Positions 1 to 8,334 of a DNA stretch of 64,000 nt are shown in pieces; position 1 is the stretch's first letter, and each line of letters opens with the position of its first letter. Source of the DNA: an uncultured Clostridia bacterium (lineage in GTDB: Bacteria > Bacillota > Clostridia > TANB77 > CAG-508). The stretch covers positions 14,382-78,381 of the forward strand of contig CAKOYU010000007.1 in the NCBI GenBank assembly GCA_934130975.1, given 5' to 3'. The position numbers and the translations under genes were made by a program. The notes under the pieces were generated by a model. The model saw only the letters and a program-made list of their open reading frames with translations, searched no databases and had not been told where the DNA came from.

Positions 1-136
1 AGTCCATTACTCTTTCTGCTACTTGTTCATTTTCTCTAAATACATGGCTTTGTCTTAACAAAGCATCTACTAATGTTGTTTTTCCATGGTCTACGTGTGC
101 AATTATTGCAATATTTCTTATTTTTTGATTATTCAT
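1..136 (-). CDS. typA: TypA/BipA ribosome-associated GTPase, N-terminal fragment
   Basis: The gene runs off the left edge, so only the first 45 codons are visible. They read as the start of a translational GTPase: the Walker A motif AHVDHGKTTL is followed by LLRQSHVFRENEQVAERVMD. The NEQVAERVMD stretch is typical of TypA/BipA and distinguishes it from LepA or EF-G. TypA is a cytoplasmic GTPase that binds 70S ribosomes under stress or cold. The ATG lies at 134-136. The downstream neighbour is plsC, 21 bases away on the same strand. The family call is firm, but the rest of the protein is not in the window. Confidence 0.85.
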   Translation of the reverse strand, partial: MNNQKIRNIAIIAHVDHGKTTLVDALLRQSHVFRENEQVAERVMD

Positions 137-157
137 TTTCTTATTCTCTCCCTTTTT

Positions 158-745
158 CTATTTTGCTAATTCTAATATTTTTTCCATTATTTCTTCTGTA
201 ATTTCATCTAATTCATCTTTACTTCTATTGCTGAAATCCATTGGTTCTCCGTATCTTATTGTCATTTTATCAAATGGCTTTTCTCCTCCTGTTATTCCTA
301 CTGGAATAACTCTTGCACCTGTCTTTACAGCAAAAAATGCTGCTCCATCTTTTGTTTTTTCTCCTTTTTCTACTCCATTTCTAGTACCTTCTGGAAATAG
401 TGCTATACTTTCTCCATTTTTTAATGCTTTAAGTGTTGTTTTTAATGCAGATATATCTTTAGAATCCCTTTTAACATATATTCCATCAAATACAACTCCT
501 AAGAATGCAAAAAATGGATTTTTACGAAGTTCTTCTTTTGCTAAAAATCTTACATGTCTTTTTGCTGTAACAACCATTAATGGTGGGTCATTATATGTTC
601 TATGATTTCCACAATAAATTAGTGGCTCTTTTTTGTCTTTCGGAATGTTTTCAGTTCCTATAACTTTTACTCTATGTACAACTATAAAATATAAACGTAT
701 TGCTCCTCTAACTATAGCTCTTATTATTTGTTTAAATATCATCAT
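158..745 (-). CDS. plsC: 1-acyl-sn-glycerol-3-phosphate acyltransferase (PlsC family)
   Basis: This 195-residue protein carries the two diagnostic acyltransferase blocks: NHRTYND (catalytic His48 and Asp53, the HX4D motif) and FPEGTRN at about 117-123, which binds the phosphate. A hydrophobic N-terminal segment (about residues 8-24) suggests membrane association. The family transfers an acyl chain to lysophosphatidic acid to make phosphatidic acid in phospholipid synthesis. The length is normal for the short Firmicute form. It lies between typA and the P-loop/Asp23-like gene, 18 bases after the latter, so co-transcription is likely. The precise acyl donor cannot be read from the sequence. Confidence 0.9.
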   Translation of the reverse strand: MMIFKQIIRAIVRGAIRLYFIVVHRVKVIGTENIPKDKKEPLIYCGNHRTYNDPPLMVVTAKRHVRFLAKEELRKNPFFAFLGVVFDGIYVKRDSKDISALKTTLKALKNGESIALFPEGTRNGVEKGEKTKDGAAFFAVKTGARVIPVGITGGEKPFDKMTIRYGEPMDFSNRSKDELDEITEEIMEKILELAK

Positions 746-763
746 TTGCGCTACCTCTTTCTT

Positions 764-1603
764 TTAATCTTGTCCTGGTACATATATACCTTTTGCTACC
801 ACATCAAGTGCTATAACATTCATTGCTGTCAACTTTTCAATTTCTTTTCTTGCTTTTGTTTTAAATTCTTTAAGTGTTTCTTGAATATTGCATCCATACA
901 TTACAGAAACCTCCATATATATTGTTGGCCCTGCTTCAGTACTTGTTACTCTTGTTCTTATTACTTTATATATTTCTGGCATTTTTTCTGCTAGATATTC
1001 CATTATTTGCCTAAATACTGTATCAGAAATTGTAAATCTTCCTAAATAACTAAATGTTGGTCTTATTATTGTTTTTTCTGATATATATGGTTTTTGCCCC
1101 TTTCCTTTTGATTTAAATATTTGCAATGGGTCAAGTAAATATCCTGAAAAGTCTTTTTTTAGTTCAAATGTTGGCACTGGTATTACATGTTTTCCTTCTG
1201 TAACACGAATATTTCGAGCTGTTTGCATTTCTTCTTCTGTTGCAACTTCGTTTATATATGTTATATGTGATACTTCTGGTAATCCTAAATTTGCTGCTAT
1301 TTTTTGTACCATTCCATCTGATGTTCCAAGTATTAATATTTTGTTTGGCTTATATTTTTTTATTGCTTTTTCTATTGGCTTTTTTTCATCATCTTCATAA
1401 AATAATGCATGTTTTACTGTTTCTATTTTTGTTGGTGCTTTTTTTGCCGAAACACCAGCTATTATTTCATTATCTTTTATTAATAATCCATCATCTATTA
1501 TGAAATGTATATCTTTTTCACTTGCTACCATCTGTGCTCTATAGCTTTTTCCTGTTCCTGATGGTCCTACAAATGCATATACTTCTACTTTTTCAAATGA
1601 CAT
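764..1603 (-). CDS. P-loop ATPase with C-terminal Asp23/Gls24-like domain
   Basis: This 279-residue protein begins with a nucleotide-binding motif, GPSGTGKS, at about residues 13-20. A segment with VAxFxxxDDEKKP-like acidic content and ILILGTSDGM follows, as in small P-loop NTPases. The last 100 residues resemble the Asp23/Gls24 envelope-stress domain: GRFTISDTVFRQI, then EVSVMYGCNIQETL, then LTAMNVIALDVVAKGI, in the order seen in the stand-alone Asp23 protein at 15867. I do not know a characterised member. The domain pairing suggests an ATP-dependent factor linked to the cell envelope, but that is inference. It is preceded by a terminator for the glycosyltransferase gene, so it may start its own transcript. 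Confidence 0.6.
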   Translation of the reverse strand: MSFEKVEVYAFVGPSGTGKSYRAQMVASEKDIHFIIDDGLLIKDNEIIAGVSAKKAPTKIETVKHALFYEDDEKKPIEKAIKKYKPNKILILGTSDGMVQKIAANLGLPEVSHITYINEVATEEEMQTARNIRVTEGKHVIPVPTFELKKDFSGYLLDPLQIFKSKGKGQKPYISEKTIIRPTFSYLGRFTISDTVFRQIMEYLAEKMPEIYKVIRTRVTSTEAGPTIYMEVSVMYGCNIQETLKEFKTKARKEIEKLTAMNVIALDVVAKGIYVPGQD

Positions 1604-1628
1604 ATTTTTCTCCCTTTACTTAGATAAA

Positions 1629-1646
1629 GGCACGATAATTCGTGCC
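1629..1646 (-). terminator. Rho-independent terminator after the glycosyltransferase gene
   Basis: A perfect 7-bp inverted repeat (GGCACGA/TCGTGCC, 4-base loop) lies 18 bases past the glycosyltransferase stop codon. On the minus strand it is followed by TTTAT. The U-tract is short, so termination may be partial. Confidence 0.6.
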
Positions 1647-1664
1647 TCACGTTTTCCGTGTAAT

Positions 1665-2921
1665 CTATATTTTTTCTGGAACTTCTTCTCCTTCTGAAAC
1701 TTCTGCAATTTTAATGTCTCTAACATGTTCGATTTTCTCCCATGTTGTTTCTCTTTTAAATAAACATTTGATATTTATTATTACCCATGTTCCCATAAAT
1801 AATGGATAATATAATAATCCTTTTAGCATTGGTTTTATTGGTTTTCTGTCTAATGCCATTGCAACTACTGCTGTTCCTATTGGTAACAATAATGTTGGTA
1901 CTAGATATCTTAATATATTTATTGCAAATTCTAAATTTGTCATTGATTGTGCTGCATACATTGCGCAGTTTATAAATAATACTAACATTGTTATTACTAA
2001 CATTGGTGTTGTTCCTACTATATATAAGAACCCATCAAATGTTACTAATGATCTATGCTCTTTTACACTATTAAATAGTTCTCCTGTATATCTTTTCATA
2101 CATTGCATATGTCCAACTGTCCATCTGCTTCTTTGTGACCATGATTGTTTAAATGATGTTGGTTGTTCATCATATACTATCGCATCTGTTGCCCAACCTA
2201 ATTTTTTACCTTTTATAATTCTTTTTAGTGAAAATTCAATATCTTCTGTTAATGTTTCTGTTTGCCATCCATCTGGTTTTACTACATCAAATCTTACCAT
2301 GAATCCTGTTCCATTTAATAATGTTGATAATCCTACATTATATCTTGCTAAATGATATAATCTGTGCATTGTCCAATAGAATAATGCATATCCGGCAGTT
2401 ATCCAGTTGTCTGTTGGATTTTTAATATCTCTATATCCTTGAACTACATCTTCTCCTTGACATAGTTTTTTATTCATATTTACTATGAAGTCTTTGTCTA
2501 CTATATTATCTGCATCAAATACGAAAAATGCATCATAATCTGCGTTTTCTTCTATTTTTTGTTTTAGAAACCATTGTAATGCATAACCTTTTGTTTTGTG
2601 TTCTGGGTCAAATCTTTCTAATACTATTGCTCCTGCTCTTCTTGCAACATTTGCTGTGTTGTCTGTACAGTTATCTGCAATTACATATATATCATATAAG
2701 TCTTTATCATATGTCTGATTTTTTAAACTTTCTATTAAATTTGATACTACTCTTTCTTCGTTATGTGCTGGTATTATTGCCATAAATTTGTGTTTTTTGT
2801 TTGTTAAATATGGTTTATCTTTTAATTTTATTAGTGAACACAAACTAATTGCTGTTTGATAACACCAGTATGCTGTTAAAATATAAACTAAAACTTGTTT
2901 TAGTATATACAAATACTCCAT
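1665..2921 (-). CDS. Membrane glycosyltransferase family 2, processive type
   Basis: This 418-residue protein has an N-terminal hydrophobic segment (about 5-25), then a GT2 catalytic domain: IPAHNEE, VIADNCTDNT, FDADN (the DxD that binds metal and sugar nucleotide), a TEDIEFSL acceptor-site motif and QRSRWTVG, the QxxRW motif of processive enzymes. Three to four further membrane segments follow (about 290-390). The layout matches cellulose-synthase-like or poly-GlcNAc-synthase-like transferases that make and export a polysaccharide. No synthase partner genes are adjacent, so the sugar product is unknown. It has its own sigma-A promoter upstream and a terminator downstream, so it is probably monocistronic. 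Confidence 0.85.
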   Translation of the reverse strand: MEYLYILKQVLVYILTAYWCYQTAISLCSLIKLKDKPYLTNKKHKFMAIIPAHNEERVVSNLIESLKNQTYDKDLYDIYVIADNCTDNTANVARRAGAIVLERFDPEHKTKGYALQWFLKQKIEENADYDAFFVFDADNIVDKDFIVNMNKKLCQGEDVVQGYRDIKNPTDNWITAGYALFYWTMHRLYHLARYNVGLSTLLNGTGFMVRFDVVKPDGWQTETLTEDIEFSLKRIIKGKKLGWATDAIVYDEQPTSFKQSWSQRSRWTVGHMQCMKRYTGELFNSVKEHRSLVTFDGFLYIVGTTPMLVITMLVLFINCAMYAAQSMTNLEFAINILRYLVPTLLLPIGTAVVAMALDRKPIKPMLKGLLYYPLFMGTWVIINIKCLFKRETTWEKIEHVRDIKIAEVSEGEEVPEKI

Positions 2922-3019
2922 TTTTTACCTCTCTCTTTTCTTTTTTATTCTTTTTTGCATCTGTGTTTTTTAGCGTCTTTTGTGGATTTTATATTATATT
3001 TTATTTTTCCACCTTTTAT

Positions 3020-3048
3020 ATTATACTATTATTTAGTTTTTTTTGCAA
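3020..3048 (-). promoter_or_regulatory. Sigma-A-type promoter for the glycosyltransferase gene
   Basis: On the minus strand, TTGCAA and TATAAT are separated by 17 bases, about 100 bases upstream of the glycosyltransferase start. The match to the housekeeping consensus is good. Confidence 0.65.
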
Positions 3049-3121
3049 TATTTTTGGTAAAATTTTCTTAATTTATGCTACTGTCTAATTTCAATTCACA
3101 ATTCTTTAAAATTATATAATG

Positions 3122-3272
3122 TTTTTAAATTTATAATATATTGTTTTTTATACCTTGCTGTCGCAATCTTCATATTAAATTTTAGTATGTAGATTGCTCC
3201 ATATCGCACTCGCATATGCTCGTTTAATCGCTTACGCGGTATTGCAAAACAATATATTATAAATTTTAAAAA
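3122..3272. repeat. Palindromic intergenic repeat, copy A
   Basis: This is the first of four related elements of about 150 bp (others at 16432, 18807 and 49621). The outer arms, ending in TAATATATTGTTTT and AAAACAATATATTA, are inverted repeats of more than 20 bases. The core keeps an ATACC/GGTA(T) pairing, an inner hairpin CAATCT...AGATTG and the string CATATCGCA...CGCTTACGCGGTA. It fills the gap between the ABC permease stop and the glycosyltransferase promoter. No reading frame is conserved, so it is a non-coding mobile repeat (MITE-like) or a structured RNA. Confidence 0.85.
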
Positions 3273-3330
3273 TATGTTTAATGCTTTTCATAATTATTCT
3301 AAAAGTATTAAAATAGCATTTATACAGTAT

Positions 3331-4746
3331 TTAAATTATATCTCTTTTATTAAAACTATCGTACATAGTCACAAACATAAGAATTGCACATACACCTAGC
3401 ACAGCTATAGAAAATCCTAAAGACGTTGTCGTTGTATTTTCTAAACCTGTTGATAGCATACTCTTAAAATTTGGGAAAATTTTATCTGCAATATTCAAAT
3501 TATTAAATGGTATTATCTTTATCCAATCTTTCTTTATATAAGAATTTATTATTATCATAGCTATACTATTTCCCATATATGTAGCAATGCTCAAGCCTAA
3601 TGATAAAGACGTATTTCTAGTTATAACAGAAAGCATTAATGCAAATATTGCAAATATTATTACTGGAATTAGTTTTGCAAAATAATATTCTATTATAAAT
3701 AATGTATTTCCTATTTTCTCTACATTTCCATTTTTAACAAAAATATATTCATATCCTTCTGTATCAAAAAATATATTTGCACAGATTATACTTAGTATTG
3801 ACATTATTAATGTTATTACTACTAAATAAAATATTATTGATAGTATTTTGGCAGTTAATATTTTCCATCTTTTATTTGGTGTTAATGCCCAAAATTTTAT
3901 TGTTCCTGTAGAAACTTCTGATGATATTGCGCCTCCTGCTACAATCATTGCAAATATAGCAATTAATGTTATTACAAAACTTGAAGTTAACGATTCAAAC
4001 ATCATTCTATAATTTGTTGTTGTTGAATAGTCTTCATTCACTATATTATTTTCAATTTTGTATATATTTATTTTTATATCATCTTCATATTCTTTTCTCT
4101 GTTCTGCAGTTAGAACTCTATTACTTTGATAGTCAATTCCTGTTCTTATACTTTTTTGTTCATTTTTAATTTTATACAAATATCCTTCTTTTGAATCTCT
4201 TATAACCTCTTCATTTCCTACATTTCCTATTTGATATTTATAGCGTAAATCTAAAATTTGAATATTATCATCATATTCTTGCTGTGTTATTTCTTTTTGA
4301 TTTAACTTCTGTTTTTCACTTTCTTTTTCATAATTTATATAACCTTCAAAATTATTATCTAATACTATATTTAGTAATTTTTCATCCATGTTTTCTTCTA
4401 AACTATTTAATACTGTATTTTTCCAATTAACAGAATATACACTAATATTATTTTGTAATCTAACTTCAGCAATTTTTATTTTATTTTGAATGTCATTTTT
4501 TTCACTTTGCAGTAAATCCGGTTCTTTTAATTGTTCCTTATATGAATTTATATCTTCTTCTACTCCTTCTTTCCAAGTGCTTGCATATTGAATTACTGAG
4601 TCACTATTTTCATCCATATGTTGTAAGACTTTTGTCAATCCTAATCCAGCAACAAGTGCTAATATAATAAGAATTATTGCTAATTTAGTTGAAAACTTTT
4701 TCCACGTTTTTATGTTTTCATCTATAAATAATTTAAATATTTTCAT
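3331..4746 (-). CDS. ABC-2 type transporter permease
   Basis: This membrane protein of about 471 residues pairs with the ATPase encoded just upstream. One N-terminal transmembrane helix (LAIILIILALVAGLGL) is followed by a long, charged extracytoplasmic region of about 200 residues. Five or so more helices fill the C-terminal half, including the GGAISSEVSTGTIKFWALTP segment typical of ABC-2 permeases. I place the start at the ATG at 4744-4746, because an AGGAGG sits 8 bases before it and it follows the ATPase stop directly; a longer reading begins 27 bases earlier. The family exports drugs, peptides or lipids; the substrate here is unknown. Confidence 0.85.
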   Translation of the reverse strand: MKIFKLFIDENIKTWKKFSTKLAIILIILALVAGLGLTKVLQHMDENSDSVIQYASTWKEGVEEDINSYKEQLKEPDLLQSEKNDIQNKIKIAEVRLQNNISVYSVNWKNTVLNSLEENMDEKLLNIVLDNNFEGYINYEKESEKQKLNQKEITQQEYDDNIQILDLRYKYQIGNVGNEEVIRDSKEGYLYKIKNEQKSIRTGIDYQSNRVLTAEQRKEYEDDIKINIYKIENNIVNEDYSTTTNYRMMFESLTSSFVITLIAIFAMIVAGGAISSEVSTGTIKFWALTPNKRWKILTAKILSIIFYLVVITLIMSILSIICANIFFDTEGYEYIFVKNGNVEKIGNTLFIIEYYFAKLIPVIIFAIFALMLSVITRNTSLSLGLSIATYMGNSIAMIIINSYIKKDWIKIIPFNNLNIADKIFPNFKSMLSTGLENTTTTSLGFSIAVLGVCAILMFVTMYDSFNKRDII

Positions 4747-4747
4747 G

Positions 4748-5662
4748 TTACTTTCCTCCTTTTGTTGCATCAAAGAATATATCTTCTAAAGAATGCTCTT
4801 TTGGTATTACTGCCTTTATTTCTACATCTGCAACTGCTAATTCTTTTATTACTTGTGGCAATTTATTTGCTGGAAGTGCAATTGTTATATTTTTATTATT
4901 TATTTTTGTATCTATTTGAAATTTATCTTTAATAATGTTTTGTGCCTTTTCTAAATAATTTACTTTGATTTCTACTGTTTCTATAACTTCTTCATCATTG
5001 TCTGCATTTGTAATATTTTCAGTTTTAACTATTTTTCCATTATCAAGTACAGCTACTTTGTCACACATTAACTGCATTTCTGATAATATATGTGATGACA
5101 CAAATACAGCTACACCTTCTTTATGTGAAATTTCTTTTAAAATATCTCTTAATTTTTTTATTCCTGCAGGATCTAATCCATTTGTTGGTTCATCTAAAAT
5201 CAAAACTTTTGGTTTATGTAATAGTGTCAAAGCAAGACCTAATCTTTGTTTCATTCCTAATGAATATTTTCCTACTTTATCTTTTTCTCTTCCTTTTAGT
5301 TCTACTAATTCTAAAACTTCTTCAATTCTTTTTTCATCTATATTTCTAATTCTTGCATGCAATCTTAAGTTATCAATTCCTGACATATATTTGTATAAAT
5401 CTGGATTTTCTACTATCGCTCCTATACATTCCATTGCTTTTTCAAATTCTTTAGTTGTGTCATATCCATTTACTTTTATTTCGCCAGAATCACTGCTTAT
5501 CAATTTTAAAATCATTTTTATTGTAGTTGTTTTTCCTGAACCATTTGGTCCTAAAAATCCATAAATTTCTCCCTCTTGAACTTCTAAATTTAAATTATCA
5601 ATAATTTTTCTTTTTCCAAAAGATTTACTTACATTTTTTAATTCTAATACTGTTTTCCCCAT
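4748..5662 (-). CDS. ABC transporter ATP-binding protein (exporter type)
   Basis: This 304-residue ATPase has Walker A (GPNGSGKT, about 39-46), the signature YSLGMKQRLGLA, Walker B VLILDEPTNGLDP and the SSHILSEM switch region. The last 80 residues are an extra domain, as in BcrA/NatA-like export ATPases. It energises the permease encoded immediately downstream. An adjacent 203-residue membrane-anchored protein lies upstream and may belong to the same transcript. The start has a strong ribosome binding site (AAAGGAGGATAATA). The substrate is not indicated; bacitracin-type resistance and sodium export are the known roles of relatives. Confidence 0.92.
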   Translation of the reverse strand: MGKTVLELKNVSKSFGKRKIIDNLNLEVQEGEIYGFLGPNGSGKTTTIKMILKLISSDSGEIKVNGYDTTKEFEKAMECIGAIVENPDLYKYMSGIDNLRLHARIRNIDEKRIEEVLELVELKGREKDKVGKYSLGMKQRLGLALTLLHKPKVLILDEPTNGLDPAGIKKLRDILKEISHKEGVAVFVSSHILSEMQLMCDKVAVLDNGKIVKTENITNADNDEEVIETVEIKVNYLEKAQNIIKDKFQIDTKINNKNITIALPANKLPQVIKELAVADVEIKAVIPKEHSLEDIFFDATKGGK

Positions 5663-5733
5663 TATTATCCTCCTTTTCTTTTCATACTTTTGTTGACCTT
5701 TTCTATTTATTTTAATTAAAAATTTTTAAAGTT

Positions 5734-6345
5734 TTAATACATAACATTTTCTCTAACACCATTATAATAATTAGGATTATCAGCAAATTGCAAATTAGCA
5801 TAAACAACTTTCCAATTACCATCAACTTTCTTTAAAATTATTTCGTCTTCGTTTACAGATAATTCATTACTTTTTGTGTATTCTTTATTTCCATCAGAAG
5901 TTTTTACAATTTCCTCTATATTATCTTCTAGCATTACAGTCACTTGATTATTTTCAAATTGATAACTACTAATTTTTTGGATTCTTCTAGATAATTTAGT
6001 TCTTACTTGTAAAACATCATATCCGCTTTTTAAATTATATTCTAAATTCTTTTGTTGTATATTTATGGCTTCTGGATTATCTATCATAAAATTTGTCAAG
6101 TCCTTTTTCATTTGTCTTATATAATCTTCCACTTTTTCTTCAGGAATTTCATTTTGAAGTGTTTGTAGCTCTTCTGGTAATACAGCATATTTATCAGTAA
6201 AAGCAATAAACTCCTCACATGCTTTTTTTATATCTGGTTTATCTTTATCTCTTTGTTTTTCTAAATTAACAAAATATATAATTAGTATCACTAATACTAA
6301 TATAGTTAAAATTAATCCCTTATTTATTTTCTTTAAAATTTTCAT
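5734..6345 (-). CDS. Uncharacterised membrane-anchored extracytoplasmic protein
   Basis: I do not recognise this 203-residue protein. Residues 10-28 form one hydrophobic helix, and the rest is hydrophilic and rich in Lys, Glu and Asn, so it is probably anchored with its bulk outside the cell. The C-terminal third (LSVNEDEIILKKVDGNWKVV) resembles the beta-strand pattern of small NTF2-like or lipoprotein C-terminal domains in which a residue-dense strand reads 'xxGxWKV'. It has no lipobox cysteine. It precedes the ABC exporter genes by 72 bases, so a role with that exporter is possible but unproven. Confidence 0.6.
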   Translation of the reverse strand: MKILKKINKGLILTILVLVILIIYFVNLEKQRDKDKPDIKKACEEFIAFTDKYAVLPEELQTLQNEIPEEKVEDYIRQMKKDLTNFMIDNPEAINIQQKNLEYNLKSGYDVLQVRTKLSRRIQKISSYQFENNQVTVMLEDNIEEIVKTSDGNKEYTKSNELSVNEDEIILKKVDGNWKVVYANLQFADNPNYYNGVRENVMY

Positions 6346-6384
6346 TTTTTATTCCTCCTTCTCTTTGCATTTGCGCATTTTGCA

Positions 6385-6439
6385 CATTTGGGACCGGTTC
6401 TGTTTTGCTCACTGCACATTTGGGACCGGTTCTGTTTTG
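6385..6439 (-). repeat. ACCGGT-centred short repeat, tandem pair
   Basis: Two copies of a 23-base unit (minus strand CAAAACAGAACCGGTCCCAAATG) are separated by TGCAGTGAG. The same dimer, with an almost identical spacer, occurs at 39259-39313, and a single copy occurs at 31169. It lies between the DUF4116 stop and the next start codon. Confidence 0.85.
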
Positions 6440-6463
6440 TCCCAAGAATGGTACTTTTTTGTT

Positions 6464-7000
6464 CTATTCTGTTTCACCATTTTTTATTTTCAATATATCT
6501 TCATCTTGTTTTAAATTTGGACCTAAAAATTCATAACATTTTTTATTCACTTTCATAGCTGTTATTCCAATCTCTTTGTCTTCTCTAAGTCTTCCACTTG
6601 CATATTTAATTATAATTGGTTTATTTGCTACTGCTTCTTCTACAACTTCTTTATCATCTCTCATATCTGGTGCTGCATAATATAATATTTGTCCTGTTAC
6701 CTTCAAACCTGACATTAATAGTTCTTTATCTTCTAATAGATTTTCTTGTGCATAACAATATGTCCATCCTACTTTACTAACAGAGTCATATACTACTTGT
6801 CTGTCTCCTTTTAATCTGTCACTTGCAAATTCTAGTGCTTCTGGGTTGTTATGTATTGCTTCTAATACGACTTCTTTATCATCTCTTAGTTCTTCACTTG
6901 CAAATTCTAATAATGTTCCTTCTTGTTTTACATTTTCTATTACATATTCTCTATTTTCTGAGTTTTGCTTCATTTTTGTTATTTCAATTCTTTCTGGCAT
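6464..7000 (-). CDS. DUF4116 repeat protein
   Basis: The 178-residue sequence is made of about three to four imperfect repeats of roughly 24 residues with the pattern 'LRDDKEVVxEAIxxNPxALEFAS'. This matches DUF4116, a family found in many protists and bacteria with no known biochemical role. The repeats are predicted to be paired helices, which suggests a protein-binding scaffold (inference). The first 25 residues are a short non-repeat lead-in. It is separated from gpr upstream by a terminator and the structured RNA region, so it probably has its own promoter, which I could not place with confidence. Confidence 0.75.
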   Translation of the reverse strand: MPERIEITKMKQNSENREYVIENVKQEGTLLEFASEELRDDKEVVLEAIHNNPEALEFASDRLKGDRQVVYDSVSKVGWTYCYAQENLLEDKELLMSGLKVTGQILYYAAPDMRDDKEVVEEAVANKPIIIKYASGRLREDKEIGITAMKVNKKCYEFLGPNLKQDEDILKIKNGETE

Positions 7001-7041
7001 CTAGTTTCTTCTCTCCTTCCCTTTTATTTTCGTTTATAAAA

Positions 7042-7068
7042 AAGACCATACTCATTTTGTATGGTCTT
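7042..7068 (-). terminator. Rho-independent terminator upstream of the DUF4116 gene
   Basis: A perfect 10-bp hairpin (AAGACCATAC/GTATGGTCTT) with a 7-base loop is followed on the minus strand by TTTTTTATAA. It would end transcripts coming from gpr or from the intervening RNA region. Confidence 0.8.
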
Positions 7069-7122
7069 ATTATAGCATTATTACATTTTTTTGACTATAT
7101 TTTTTTCTTAATTATTTCTTAA

Positions 7123-7319
7123 AAGTCACACCTAAAAGCAAATATAATCTTTAAATGAAGTTACGAATGTGCATGGAAAACATCTAGAAATTCTATGCAA
7201 TTTTGTGGAAAGAGTTCACGAGAGTGGAAGGGTGCCACAAAATAAATTAGAATTTCTTAATGTTTGTAATAAGCCGAGTAACACAATGCAAAGATTATAT
7301 TTGCTTTTATGTGTGACTT
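7123..7319 (+). ncRNA. Structured non-coding RNA candidate (raiA-motif-like size and layout)
   Basis: Two 30-base arms (7123-7152 and 7290-7319) pair at 29 of 30 positions and enclose 137 bases. Inside, ACATCTAGAAATTCTA pairs with TAGAATTTCTTAATGT, then TTTTGTGG with CCACAAAA. The apex holds CAC-GAGA-GTG, a GNRA-type tetraloop hairpin that favours the plus strand. GTTAC and TGCAT near the 5' side match GTAAC and ATGCA near the 3' side in the order a-b-a'-b', which allows a pseudoknot. No open reading frame fits. Size, host type and the closed-stem layout recall the Clostridial raiA-motif RNA, but I cannot confirm that family. It is convergent with gpr; no clear promoter is visible on either strand. 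Confidence 0.65.
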
Positions 7320-7344
7320 ATTTTAGATCAAATAAGAAAAATAT

Positions 7345-8277
7345 TTAGACAGCAAAATTAATACCTCTAGCAACAATATCTTTCATATTCTCAATCAAAT
7401 CATCAATTTCTTTAGGAGTAACAATCATATTATAATCACCAACATTAAGAGCTTCTTTAACTTCTTCATATTTATCATTTTGCTGAAGTTTGTTCAAATA
7501 CTCATTAGACTCCGCCTTTTCCTGTAATCTATCAATAAAAATATCAATACCATCTGACACAAGAGTAGCAAGTTCTACAACTGTTGGAATTCCAAGTGCT
7601 ACAACAGGTATTCCTAATGTATTTTTACTAATTTCTTGTCTAGTGTTGCCAACACCTGCTCCTGGAACAATTCCAGTATCTGAAATCTGAATTGTACTGC
7701 TTATTCTGTCGATACTTCTAGATGCTAATGCATCTATTACGATTAATAGTTTAGGATGAATATTATCTACAATACCTTTCAAAATTTCTACTGTTTCAAT
7801 TCCTGTAGTTCCTAAAACTCCCGGAGATATTGCACTAACTGGTCTTGTTCCTTCATCAACATATTGTGGTAAATATTTTATTATATGTCTTGTAACATCT
7901 ATTTCATTTATTACTTTAGGACCTAATGCATCTGGCGTTACATATATATTTCCTAATCCCACCACTAGTATGTCTCCTTGCTTATCTGTATGGATATCTA
8001 TTATTTTCCTTAGTTCATTTGCAACTATGTCTGAAGCTTTTTGAATATCTTCATCTTCTGCTATTTTCAGTTTTTTAACATCTATTGTTACATAATTTCC
8101 TATAGGCTTTCCTATTGCTTTTTCTCCATTTTGATTTGTAATTTTAACTCTTGTTACTTTGAGTTTTTCATTTATTTCTTCTTCTGTACTTTCTACACCA
8201 TCAATTTGTTTTAAATTATTTGCCTTTTTATAAATATCTCTTCTCTCTAAGGCTAAATCCGTTCTAAAATTATACAT
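7345..8277 (-). CDS. gpr: Germination protease GPR (spore endopeptidase)
   Basis: This 310-residue protein matches the GPR family (peptidase family A25) throughout: it opens with YNFRTDLALERRD, near the usual propeptide cleavage area, and contains VVGLGNIYVTPDALGPKV, SAISPGVLGTTGIET, VIDALASRS and QISDTGIVPGAGVGN. GPR is made as a zymogen in the developing forespore and degrades small acid-soluble spore proteins at germination. The start has a canonical AGGAGG 5 bases upstream. It follows aspS by 57 bases. In known spore formers the gene is transcribed by the forespore sigma factor; I did not find a convincing SigG box. It is strong evidence that the lineage makes or made endospores. Confidence 0.95.
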   Translation of the reverse strand: MYNFRTDLALERRDIYKKANNLKQIDGVESTEEEINEKLKVTRVKITNQNGEKAIGKPIGNYVTIDVKKLKIAEDEDIQKASDIVANELRKIIDIHTDKQGDILVVGLGNIYVTPDALGPKVINEIDVTRHIIKYLPQYVDEGTRPVSAISPGVLGTTGIETVEILKGIVDNIHPKLLIVIDALASRSIDRISSTIQISDTGIVPGAGVGNTRQEISKNTLGIPVVALGIPTVVELATLVSDGIDIFIDRLQEKAESNEYLNKLQQNDKYEEVKEALNVGDYNMIVTPKEIDDLIENMKDIVARGINFAV

Positions 8278-8334
8278 AAAAACCTCCTATTAAAAGTACT
8301 ATTAGTATTTCTAAGTTAGAGGTTCTTATTCATC

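Noticed and set aside
7091..7122. A promoter (TTGACT) for the structured RNA.
   Set aside because: No -10 hexamer lies at 16-18 bases, so the match is only a -35-like string.
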